A stretch of DNA of 64,000 bases, taken from assembly GCA_023512835.1 (NCBI GenBank), contig CM042090.1, positions 22,968,148 through 23,032,147 of the forward strand. The letters are read 5' to 3'. This DNA is from Taxillus chinensis. Lineage: Eukaryota > Streptophyta > Magnoliopsida > Santalales > Loranthaceae. The translations under genes were made by a program, and so were the position numbers. Of the stretch, positions 49,001 through 58,143 are shown one piece after another. The first letter of the stretch is position 1. Every line of letters begins with the position of its first letter. The notes below the pieces were generated by a model. It saw only the letters and a list, made by a program, of their open reading frames with translations. It was not told where the DNA came from and searched no databases.

Positions 49001-52000
49001 GTTTACACCACAATTACACAATGCATTGTTAGAGATTTGCTTTTGTGATTGACCTAACAGGGTACTAGAGGCAAATATAAATTTAATTGGCATCTATGAT
49101 ACATTCGGGATAATAGGAGAAAGATAAAGAAAAAGAATAAAAAATCCAACTCAATTGGAAAAGACTTCATAGGGATATAATTGGGTTTGTGATTTTCATT
49201 GATGTGATGGAAGTAGGTAGCGGTGACGGTGGTTAGCAATGGGATCTATAACAATGGTGGCAACAGATAGGGTTTGTGTTGAAGACTGTGGTTGGCGAGG
49301 TGATACGATATGCATCTATGACAACAATGATGATTGATGACTTGGGTTTCAACTTTCAACGGCAAATCAATAATGTGGCGGCAACAAAGAAACGTGATTG
49401 TGATGGATGGAGGAACATAGTAGCATTGTTGGTGGAAAGGCTGTGAGGAATTGTGGTTGGTTGGAGGCATGGTCGAGAATATCATTGGAATTTGGATTCT
49501 CATGGCCATAGAAATTATTTGAACCTCGGTTTATGGGGAAATAAAAAAAGATTTTCATGAGAATCAACCATTTCCATGGATTTGCCTTGGAAATAGAATC
49601 GACATGAGAACTTTTCTTTTGATTACATTCCTCCCAATAACATGTCCGAAGAGTAACAGTGGAATCCTTAAGTACACCATAAAATCCTTAAGTAACTCAG
49701 AAAATTGCACTTGAAAGAGCAAGCATCTAGTTTTGTTCTTTGTGAGTCTTGGCATTGGCTAAATTACATGGGGTGCTGTCTCCACCACCAGAGTAGTTGG
49801 GTTTTTTTAGTGCATTGCATTATGATGTTTGTGGACGTTTGATTTCTTCTAAAACCAATTTTGATATTTTAAAAGAAATTATTCATGCATTATAATGTTT
49901 TTTTAAATAAAAATTTTAAAATTTGCCTTACAAGGTCGCTACTCAAACCCAAATCAAAATTATTTGTAGTGATAATACTATTAAAAGAAATTATTAATGC
50001 ATTATGGTGTTTTTTTTAAATAAAAATTTTAAAAATTGCCTTATACTTTAAGGTTGCTATAGAAACCCAAACCAAAATTATTTTTAGTGATGATATTATT
50101 AAATATTTTTGAACACTTTTAAGTACAACTCTATCAATCATCTTGCTTTGACCCACCACAAAAAATAGTTTTGCAAAGCATAAGAATCAATAATTAATGA
50201 AAATCAATTGTGGTCGCATGTTTTAGATGCATGTTCCCAATACATCATAGACTCATGCTCTAATAATAATTTGTTATCTCATTAATTGAATGCCCTTTGC
50301 TGTGCTGAGGGGAAAAATTTTCGTGTACCTTTTTTTTTCTCTGAAGCTTGACACAATGTCTTGAAACTTGTCAAGGATGGGTGATCTAAATGATAGTGAG
50401 GATCCATCAAAGATTGTAACTCTTTCCAAACACATGCACGCCTATCACATTTGGTTATGTTGATCCATTCATATTAATATTTTTATATTAACTTATTATA
50501 TTTATAATTTTATATATTACTGTTAGATTAATGTAGAATAAATTAATATTTTATATTCTTAGCTAATTTGAGCAAAATATATTTAATATTTTATATTTAA
50601 ATAAGTCTAGTAAAGTGTAAACAAACTGAAGCTATACGCACTTGTGAAGATTTAAGCCTAGATGTGTTTGAGCCCGAGCTTTATTTAAAGTTCAGCTCAA
50701 GTTTATGAAATTTTAAACAAGATTGGCTCAGCTTGACTTGTTTAGTCAGAATTGGCTTGAAAAAAAACTCAATTCATTACTTGTTTTAGGCGAGCCGGAT
50801 CTATTATAAAGTTACGAGCTTAATGAGCTCAAGGTTGAAGAACTTATGTTTTTATATTGATTAATTTGTTTATATTAATTAATTTATAATAATATTTTTA
50901 ATTAACTTTGTATATTAATATATTACTGGTAGATTGAATAATTTGATGTTAAATAAGTTATTATTATATTTAAAAAACTAATTTTAGAAAAAATAATATT
51001 TAAGTTTAAATGAGCCTAAAAAAGCACGTATCTGAGCTCGCTTAAATGAGTTTGGCTTGGCTTAACTCGTTAACACTTAACAGCTCTAGAAATAACATAT
51101 TAAAGGGAAATTGAGACAAATAAAAAATTGAATTAGAAACAGTATGAATGAGGCATAAATCTCTCCTCAAATGTACTGAAGTAGAACTATCAGTTAAAGT
51201 TACATTGGACAGAATTTTATGGAATCAAAAGAGACAACTTACCTGAATCAATAACTCACTGCCGAGAGGTGTACACATAAGTGGTAGAATTACTGATTGG
51301 TCAAAAGTTGCATTGGAGACACCAGCCCTGTGGAGCAGGATTTTAGCTAGCATACCCATTAGGGGATATCACTACCCACTTTTTTTCAGCTGGAGTTGGT
51401 GTGATGGTAGTCTCAAATGTAGAAACGATATTAGCAAACTTATCAGTTGTCACTGGGTGGTTTTCATGGAACTTCCAAAAAAATTCTAAATATGACCAGG
51501 TTGACCGTACTGATTGCAGAGTCTTGATTTGTTGCTACCATAACAGCCTCTTCTGCTTCCACGTTGCCCACCTCTTTGGCCATCTGAGCTTGTAAAACTA
51601 GTAGATTTAAAGGATTCATCATGAGCGACACAAAAATCCCGAGAAAATGTATCAATGGGAGTCTGACTTCAGAGTTGGGTAGAGGCGTATTCAATTTTCA
51701 ACCAAGTCAAAAAAACAGTAATACTCAATTGCGCTCATATTTTTGTGACATTGCTAGAAATAGGCAATGATTCATTGTGTTCTTCAAACAAGGTTTTGAA
51801 AAATCGCCGAATATTCATTTACAAATTGTTCTTGTTGATTAAGAAAGGTTTAAACACATCATACTTTCGAGACATTCTGAGTGCTAGAATATAACACGTC
51901 AAGATGGTCTCATTTTTCTTTGATGGTATGAACACGTGTAACTTAGATTTTAACCTTATGGACCATAGATTTCATTTTTTTGTCCAAACATTGTAACTAA

Positions 52001-54384
52001 GATTTTAACAGGAATCCATGTTTTATAATTGGCATATTTGGAATCTGGAATGCCGTCAGTGAGGTGATTTTAACTAAGATTCTTCTTCCGTTGCCAGGAA
52101 ATTGAGTCACCAAACACTAGACCATATGAGCAGAAGAATATGTTGCCTTTAGAAGCACTAGACTTCAAAGCACTTATTGTAAATTAGGATAGCATCCTCT
52201 GATACAGTTGCTGGCTTGCAACAAAAGCTAGGCTTTCAAACCCTGTAAAATTGCATCTTACAAAAACTAGGGTTTCCAACCCGCTGAAACAAGCATATGG
52301 CCAAAAACCCTTGAAAACAACTATGAACATAAATTGAACAAATTAAACCAGACTGACAGCAATAATTTGAGCCTGTGCTATGCACGAAACAGCAATGCCC
52401 ACCAAGCGGGACTACCATCAGTTAGGAATTGGTGTACAACATTCATTTAGATTAGTGCCCAGGGCTTGTCTCTAATATCAGGTGGAAGAGTAGATGGAGA
52501 AAACATATATCCTCTTGGGAGTTAAAAAGCTCCTGACAGGATACAAAAATAATATATCAAAAGTATGGTTGCATGCAGGGTATGTGTATGCGTACAAGTC
52601 ATTATATAAAAATAGTAAAATATAAACTAGTTGACGAAAAAATTTGAAGATTCACAATGAAATTTATGAGAAATGGTATGGATGGGTATCAAAGCAAAAT
52701 TAGATTAAAGAAAATTAAACATTCATCGCAGAAGGATTGTGATGACTCTTATATAGGCAATTAGAGTTACTAAATGTTTTTAATATATTTTTTATTTATA
52801 TAAATTATTTTAGGGGCAGAAAGGACATTAGAGTAAAAATTTTAATTGTTTAGGACTTGTGCCTATATAAGGTCACGTTGGTCACGAATTTAGATATTAT
52901 TAGTGATTAACAAACTTTTAAATTTTTTTCTTATAATTTGGAGTATTCCAGTTAAATATTTGAATAGATTGAGCTAGGGCTAGAGTAAATTCCATTATGC
53001 TTTTTTAGAGGATCGATCACCAATTTTGGGGGTGAATTGATTCAATTTTTATTGTCTTCTTGTTGGATCTTCAAGGTCTTCAACAGATTGTCTGGGTCAA
53101 ATATTCTACACACAAACCAGGCAAGAAAATTGTGTCTGACGACATTTCTGCAAATTTCTACAACTCTGCTGTTCATGCTGATTGTTCACACGACTGCTAC
53201 GACTTCTACCTTGCATCAAAATTCTGCCCCACAATTCTGGATTAGATATTCGATTCTGTACTTGTTCTAGTATTTAGTCCCCTCCGGGATGCAGCATCAA
53301 AAGGAAATCACAAAAAACCAAGAAACTAGTCATGGTACTGGTAACTTGTTGTCTTGGTGCAGGTTCACCAAAAGCTGGCGTGCAATGGATCTCTAGGACC
53401 CTGTTTCTTTTCCCCACCTTTTTTTTGTCAGGCTACCACATTTTACTATAAAAAGAAAATAGAGAACCAATGATGAAACGTCCACCAACTGCAAGGTGCC
53501 ACCCTTGACAAAAGGAAAACTCTATTTGAAACCCTAGGTTTAAGTACCATGTTACAAAAGAGAAGAAATCTAGGTAATGCTATTATGATTTATAAGTACA
53601 TAAAGGGTTATACTAAACCTTCTGGGCCTTAAGAGGTATGAGGTCCATTTTACCAACAAAATAATAATCTCCACCGTATATATTCTATGTATGTTGTAGC
53701 TCTATAAATGTTACTGGGCATTAGAGAGGGGCATAATTAGTTTTTATTTACATGAGGAAATTTACTAACAAAACGTATTGGATCATAGTGCCTGTGTTAG
53801 TGTGCTATGTTTCTAAGCTGGTAAAATTGACCATGGCAGCACTGTCTGCATAGTATCTCGGTGGTCTTGTTTGTTAATGACCTGGCCTCGACATTTCCCA
53901 GACGTGGTAGTGTTGAACTATTTCAGATAAAAGGGGCACCTGACCAGTTAATAACCCCCGTATTCTTATCAGTTAATGAACTGGCCTCGTCAAGTCATAC
54001 CTTTACAATTTCTCTGAAGTGATAGCCTTGAACTATGTTGGAGAAAAGAAAGGCCTCTACAGGTGGTTCAGTTGCACAATAGCTGGCTTGGGTTGATCGG
54101 TAGTGCTTATTTATTTATTTATTTATAACAGTAGTTCTGATTGAAGTGAGGATTTTTGAATCAGGAACCAGAGCTGATGGCTTTTTGGTGCTGCTTCAAA
54201 TTGTTTTTTTTCTTGGTTTGTTTTTAATGTTTTCAGCACTAATTGATTTTGTATCACTGGGATCTTTTTGTGATGCTCTTTATTTATGATCTTAACAGGG
54301 GGATTTAATTATTTTTCCAGATCAGTTGTCCAGAAAAATATTGAATTGAAAGATGAGGATTTCCCACCTCTCGCATTTCTTTAA
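37079..54384 (+). CDS. Nucleotidyltransferase with PAP/OAS1 substrate-binding domain (plant family)
   Basis: Nine exons in phase: 37079-37309, 38238-38426, 39296-39388, 39492-39674, 39758-39860, 39947-40132, 41158-43610, 45753-46336, 54321-54384; predicted product 1,361 aa. Residues 79-98 (FTFGSVPLKTYLPDGDIDLT) form the GS...DxD signature of the poly(A)-polymerase-like superfamily, with D94 and D96 as metal ligands; VVDISFN supplies the third (D154). Exons 4-6 continue into the helical PAP/OAS1 substrate-binding region (IILIKAWCYYESRILGAHHG, then STYALETLVLYIFH). Exon 7 begins NFFRIRSAFAFGAKRLARLL, followed by about 800 Ser/Asn/Gly-rich residues that look disordered. Exon 8 has the SVKDRHPSNTRRGGYNYDR block, and exon 9 ends SVVQKNIELKDEDFPPLAFL. 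The family probably adds nucleotides to RNA ends, but substrate is unknown. Intron 6 contains a 500-N gap; intron 8 is 8 kb. A shift of one T before the stop would add eight residues. Confidence 0.9.
40136..40635. other. Assembly gap of 500 N
   Basis: It begins three bases after the exon 6 donor (AAAG|GTA) and so lies inside intron 6 of the nucleotidyltransferase gene. A round 500 suggests a placeholder length. No coding sequence needs to be missing, since exons 6 and 7 join in frame as SVSKGNFFRIRSAF. Confidence 0.97.
43690..44695. mobile_element. hAT-like element in intron 7 of the nucleotidyltransferase gene
   Basis: The left end CAGTGTTTTTAAAGCGTCACC-like sequence and the right end, in reverse 'aaaggtttttaaagcgccta', share TTTTTAAAGCG and enclose about 1 kb. 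'Tgttttaaaagcgcctaggcg'-type ends are typical of short plant hAT elements. No clean 8-bp target duplication is visible, so the ends are approximate. A GC-richer core at 43,990-44,200 carries small open frames without similarity. An AT microsatellite lies near 44,618-44,632. Confidence 0.5.
46690..46900 (+). mobile_element. Possible LINE C-terminal fragment in intron 8
   Basis: A plus-strand frame reads FPSWFFWTSWLEWNRRVFDG, similar to the 'W..W.ERNRR.FEG' motif at the end of plant LINE reverse transcriptases (zf-RVT region). The match is short and no polymerase motif is seen upstream. A GC-richer stretch at 46,470-46,680 may belong to the same fragment. Confidence 0.35.
47260..48420 (-). mobile_element. 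Copia reverse transcriptase and RNase H relic in intron 8
   Basis: On the minus strand the order of Copia pol can be followed in broken frames: LDVKN..L then V.QPP.F.AQ (48,250-48,200), VCLFKKSL, FGFQRHVEDYLLFY, FHVNDLGELN, a KYVLDLL-like piece, then STNGYCVFVEGHIVSWKS and finally RNase H (AMAQ..CELMWL.....NPIF..TKHI). Stops occur throughout. The preceding part to about 48,670 may also belong. It runs opposite to the host gene. Confidence 0.75.
48700..49760. other. Intron 8 sequence, possible further insertion
   Basis: Begins with 'actaagtgtttgtttagtatgtgaatc', reminiscent of Tourist-type ends, and contains 'tgaatcaaattgg'-like and 'ggattgcc'-like motifs, but the opposite end could not be paired with certainty. 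Short open frames on the minus strand (49,246-49,567) show no recognisable similarity. Confidence 0.3.
49866..50096. repeat. Imperfect tandem duplication, about 113-bp period
   Basis: Two units both contain 'ttaaaagaaattatt(c/a)atg', a T run, 'aaataaaaattttaaaa', 'ttgcctta' and 'aaattattt(g/t)tagtgat'. The second begins at about 49,979. It lies in intron 8 of the nucleotidyltransferase gene. Confidence 0.85.
50570..51087. mobile_element. Decayed short hAT-type repeat in intron 8
   Basis: In reverse the right end begins ctagagctgttaagtgttaa and is followed by 'cgagttaagccaagcc'. The interior is rich in gagctc/aagccgagc-type motifs, which characterise a common class of short plant hAT elements. 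The left boundary is not defined. Confidence 0.4.
51250..52484 (-). mobile_element. Copia relic in intron 8: primer site and gag
   Basis: On the minus strand a degenerate tRNA-Met primer site (tgatattagagaca at about 52,481) follows a possible LTR end. About 700-1,200 bp on, gag pieces rich in Arg/Gly-type zinc-knuckle context can be read in broken frames (QMAKEVGNVEAEEAV, then NQDSAIS), ending near 51,250 with 'VIDSG', like the aspartic protease motif. Orientation and order fit the pol relic at 47.3-48.4 kb, so both may be halves of one element split by later insertions. The gag assignment is weak, the primer site moderate. Confidence 0.4.
52485..53000 (-). mobile_element. Possible 5' LTR of the intron 8 Copia relic
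   Basis: The stretch directly before the primer site on the minus strand contains a 'gcctatataag' TATA-like box (near 52,867) and ends in 'cttcca' just before the site, as an LTR would. No matching 3' LTR was found, so this is tentative. Confidence 0.3.
53001..54320. other. Right part of intron 8
   Basis: A plus-strand frame of 77 codons at 53,037-53,270 has no recognisable family. A diverged direct repeat of about 97 bp ('(c/t)agttaatga.ctggcctcg') spans 53,870-54,060. A TTTA microsatellite lies at about 54,108-54,126. No additional exon is supported. Confidence 0.4.
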
Positions 54385-55440
54385 TCAGGATGAAAATGAT
54401 GGTGGTTGAAACTTCTGTGAGAAACCTCCCATTGACAGGCCCTCTTGTCTGCACCTTGCTCTTAATCACAATGAGGTTCAAAATATTTTGCGTATGAAAT
54501 GGTCATCTACTCAAGTTGGCTCGTGTTTCTCTGTATGTACACTACTATTTCCTTTACTAACCTATAGTGCACCACTTGCCATTTAGGTTCCTTTGTCTTA
54601 TTTAAAATTTAAAAAAAGGTTCCTTTCTCTTTCCCTCAAAATTTTCTTCTCCCCCTTGGAAGGGGGGGCTGGCAACACTTGTAACTCCGAAATAGAAATT
54701 CTCTCAAGGTCAGGAGTTAGGTTTTTTTTTTTTTTTTTTTACCCCCCTTCATTTATGAATTAATTTTTCCAGTTTATTTCTCACATATTGTATTAGGGCC
54801 TTTAATTCATGAATTTCATAACGTAGGACCTGTCGTGGTTTTATTTTTATTTTTATATTTGTTTATAATTAAATATTCAACAATGTAGCTTGTCATTGCA
54901 AAAGATAAAGTTTAGATGTTAATCATTCTCATCTCTTTTAATATGTACTTGAGCAAAGCATATGTCAATAGGTTGGGACATGTGTCAAATCCAAGGTTTA
55001 CTTGTTGTTAAACACTTGGCTGTCTTATTGAATTGTACTGCTAACTCCAATAGCATGATATTCATGTATGCAAATGTTTCTGGAGGCACTTGAAATTATT
55101 ATTACTAAAATTTTGAAAGGAAGGGCTCGTTTTGAAAGGGAAATTTTTCCGTAGTTGAGGGAATAGCTACCCTTGGTTTCTGGGGGTTCCACTTATGCTT
55201 GTTTTATATGACTGGAGAGTTAGTGTGATCTTTAACTATGGTCATGAACTTTCATAAAAGAAAAGCTGGTGTTTCTAGATGGGATTGCCTGTGCAGGCGA
55301 CGTGGGAAGTTTTGCAGGGTGGTAGGCTTCTGATTTCAGTTTGTTTTTTTTCCCTCCCTTCAGTCTCTTGCCCTCCTTCAGATTTTTTGTTTTAGTTGCA
55401 TATTTAGAAAAAACAGCAGTTCATATAATATTAAATTGAT
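54385..55440. other. 3' flank of the nucleotidyltransferase gene
   Basis: The first few hundred bases are probably the 3' UTR. A poly-T run of 20 lies at 54,722-54,741. No further gene is seen. Confidence 0.5.
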
Positions 55441-55640
55441 TTGTATGGGTGCAAACATCTTGAAATTAATCAGCACATGCACACAGTAAAAGGAAGCATC
55501 TTCCCCCTCCAGAATTATTGTTTTGCGTGTTGCATATTTTGGAGGCCCATCAATCTATGTACTGTTCAGTTCATTTGTATGGGCGTAAACGTGTTGAAAT
55601 TAACTAGCACATGCAAACACAGTAAAAAGGGTACACTGAT
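55441..55640. repeat. Imperfect tandem duplication, about 133-bp period
   Basis: 'tttgtatgggtgcaaacat' followed by 'cttgaaattaatcagcacat' at 55,440 recurs as 'tttgtatgggcgtaaacgtg' and 'ttgaaattaactagcacatg' at about 55,574. Both units end in 'cacagtaaaa'. Confidence 0.85.
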
Positions 55641-55971
55641 TGGACATTCAAAGTTATTCCCACCCCTACAATCGTTTCCTCAGACGCACAATGTTGTGAG
55701 ATTCATCTTGATTTTGCCGGGACTCCGTGAGTGGATTTCGAACCTACTTGCGTGACACATTATAGTGCGTGCTGTTTATGTAAGTTTAATTTTAATATGT
55801 ATGTGTATATGAAAAAAGGTTACGGAGACTGTATATTCCTTCGCGTACAGAATTATGGTTGATATTTTAAAATAATTAAATTAAAATTTTACTGTTGAGA
55901 CTCAGTCATTCACTTGGAAACCTTTTGCTCATTGCCATTGGAGGCTTTCTTAATCTTTCTTTTATACATAT

Positions 55972-56025
55972 ACGCATATATATATATATACATATATATA
56001 CACACACACACACATATATATATAG
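55972..56025. repeat. TA/CA compound microsatellite
   Basis: Alternating TA and CA runs (atatatatatacatatatatacacacacacacacatatatata type). A second long TA run lies at about 56,250-56,283. Confidence 0.9.
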
Positions 56026-56077
56026 AAGGCACAGAAATTTACTAAAATAAGAGAATTTTAATTTAAATTGTTGAATG

Positions 56078-56200
56078 TTATAATTAATGATTCAGATTAG
56101 ATTAGATTAGATTTTTATTTAATTGTAATTTTATAACAGTAAGTTATTATATTATAGTTATAATTAAATAAAAATTAAATTTGAATCATTAATGACTTAA
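56078..56200. repeat. Palindromic A/T element, family member D
   Basis: The left arm 'taattaatgattcagatta', then an expanded (attag)n stretch and 'atttttatttaattgtaat', pairs with 'ttataattaaataaaaatta' and 'aatttgaatcattaatgac'. It is the same arm motif as at 6,206, 7,902 and 15,162, but with an extra 10 bp of 'attag' repeats in one arm only. Confidence 0.75.
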
Positions 56201-56245
56201 TTTTTTTTTCTCATGATAAAAAAGTTGTTCTCACATTCCATAATA

Positions 56246-56288
<43 letters not shown>

Positions 56289-57346
56289 GTATTCAGAAAA
56301 ATGTAGGGTGAAGCGTGAACTGAAGGAGGTGCTAAAACAGTTCCGTTTGTTGCGCAGGACAGACCCCGTATTAATACTATAAGTTATTACAATTTAAATA
56401 TTTATTTTTTGGAAACACATTTGAAATTTTTATAGAATAAGAGCAATATTGGATACAAAAGAACATATAAAAAATATTTTAACATATTTAATATTAAAAT
56501 AAATATGAGTTCCGTTTTCTTATATTAATTATAATTTATTTAAATTTTGATCGGTTTATTTAGTATTAAAATTAGGTGTAGTACAGTTTAAAGTAACAAA
56601 ATGCGTTATACGTTCAAATTAATACCGAGCGAAAAGAATAGTAAACAATGCGTATTATTATATGAAAATTTGTCTTCAATATTAAACTTTATTTGTAGAT
56701 TTTAAATATATAAAAACTTCACAGAAGACCAAACTGAAAATGAGGAAAAAAAACAAAGAAAAAAAAGGGGGTTCATTGATGGGCGGGGATAGCAATTTAT
56801 AAAGGCACCTTCGGTGAACCGAGGAGGGTAGGGGTAACTTTTCTCACATTATTATTATTTTTTTTTAAGAAAAAACAGTCTGACGGTGAGAAGGGTGCTC
56901 ATTTACCCATATAACGTATTTGTAAATATATATAACTTTTCATTTATAAAAAAAATAATGCTACAGGTACATTACGTTACGTTGTGTAGTGAAACCATGC
57001 AAGACATCCTTTATGCCATTCGATTGACTTTATTTATTTATTTATTAAGTCAATGGTGTAAAGAACATTCATATAAAACATATCAGTACATAAATTTCTT
57101 TTATAAAAAAATTATGCTATATATAGGCACGAGTGCACGCACTCAGCCGCCGGATGCATGATGCATGCATCCATTTAGAATTTTCTTTTATAAAATAAGG
57201 TACCAAAGACATTATTGTACAATGTTAACAAAATTATGAAATATGATGGATAACAAAAGCATTAGTGTCAATATTAATTTCACATATTTTCTACACATAT
57301 TTTAATAGTAATATAAAATTTTAAATTGAAATTGACAATGCATATT
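56201..57346. other. AT-rich intergenic DNA, no gene seen
   Basis: A plus-strand frame at 56,886-57,161 (91 codons) is AT-rich and shows no family similarity. Nothing else is recognised. Confidence 0.5.
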
Positions 57347-58143
57347 AAGAGTAACTCTAATAATACTCTTCAACTTATTTTCACATTTGGAGTTTTTTTA
57401 CATGATAGCTTTTTTTAACTTGCACTCTAGCAATAGTTTTCAAATTAATTTTATTTTTATAAAAATAATAATTTTTATGTTTTATCTTTTAACTTTGAAA
57501 GCATTATTGGGTTGTAGGAAGCATTTATGTTTCTCTCTTCTTCTCTCTCAATCTTATCTTCTCTCTTTTACCCGATCTCTCTCCACAATTGAACAATGCT
57601 GCCACGCTGTCTATGTCGTCCCTGTCCATCATTTCAAAGCTTCGAACCACATCCAGATGGGTCCCTGGCGGGAAGCTTGGCTTCAATTGGCACTCCTTGT
57701 ACGAGGAGGAATAGTCTGACATCGTGGTGGAGATGATCGCCACCACTTGGAACGATGGCGAGGCTCTGGACAGCCGAGAGGAGGTTGAGGGAGATAGGGC
57801 GACAGTGGGAAGAGAAAGATGTAGCAACCTAGCAATTGGATGGAGGAAAAAAGAGAGAGACAGTATGAAATAATATAATATTATATAATTAATGATGGTT
57901 TCTCTTATTTTATTTTATTGTATGTAAATAAAATTTTCTTTACCTTGTCTATTATTATAATACACTAGATTTACTGTATATAATAATCAATAAATTTAAT
58001 GTATATATTATTTATATACAATAATAAATTTATTGTATTTTAATATATAATCAATGTGATTTATAATATTATTGTATGTAAATAAGCTTTTGCATACAGT
58101 GCTGCAATTTGCTTAGCCCGGAAGCATATTCGGAGTTACTCTT
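57347..58143. mobile_element. MITE-like element with AAGAGTAACTC termini
   Basis: AAGAGTAACTC at the left and its exact complement GAGTTACTCTT at the right form an 11-bp inverted repeat around 797 bp. No clear target duplication is visible. As in the element at 35,086-35,696, AT-rich arms surround a GC-richer core (57,520-57,830) with open frames on both strands (104 aa scale), here without recognisable domain. The core might be captured host sequence. Confidence 0.55.

Noticed and set aside
53530..53545. aaaccctaggttt as telomere-like repeat
   Set aside because: A single motif occurrence, not a tandem array.
55972..56283. Regular short repeats as a CRISPR array
   Set aside because: They are simple TA/CA microsatellites in a plant nuclear context, without spacers or cas genes.
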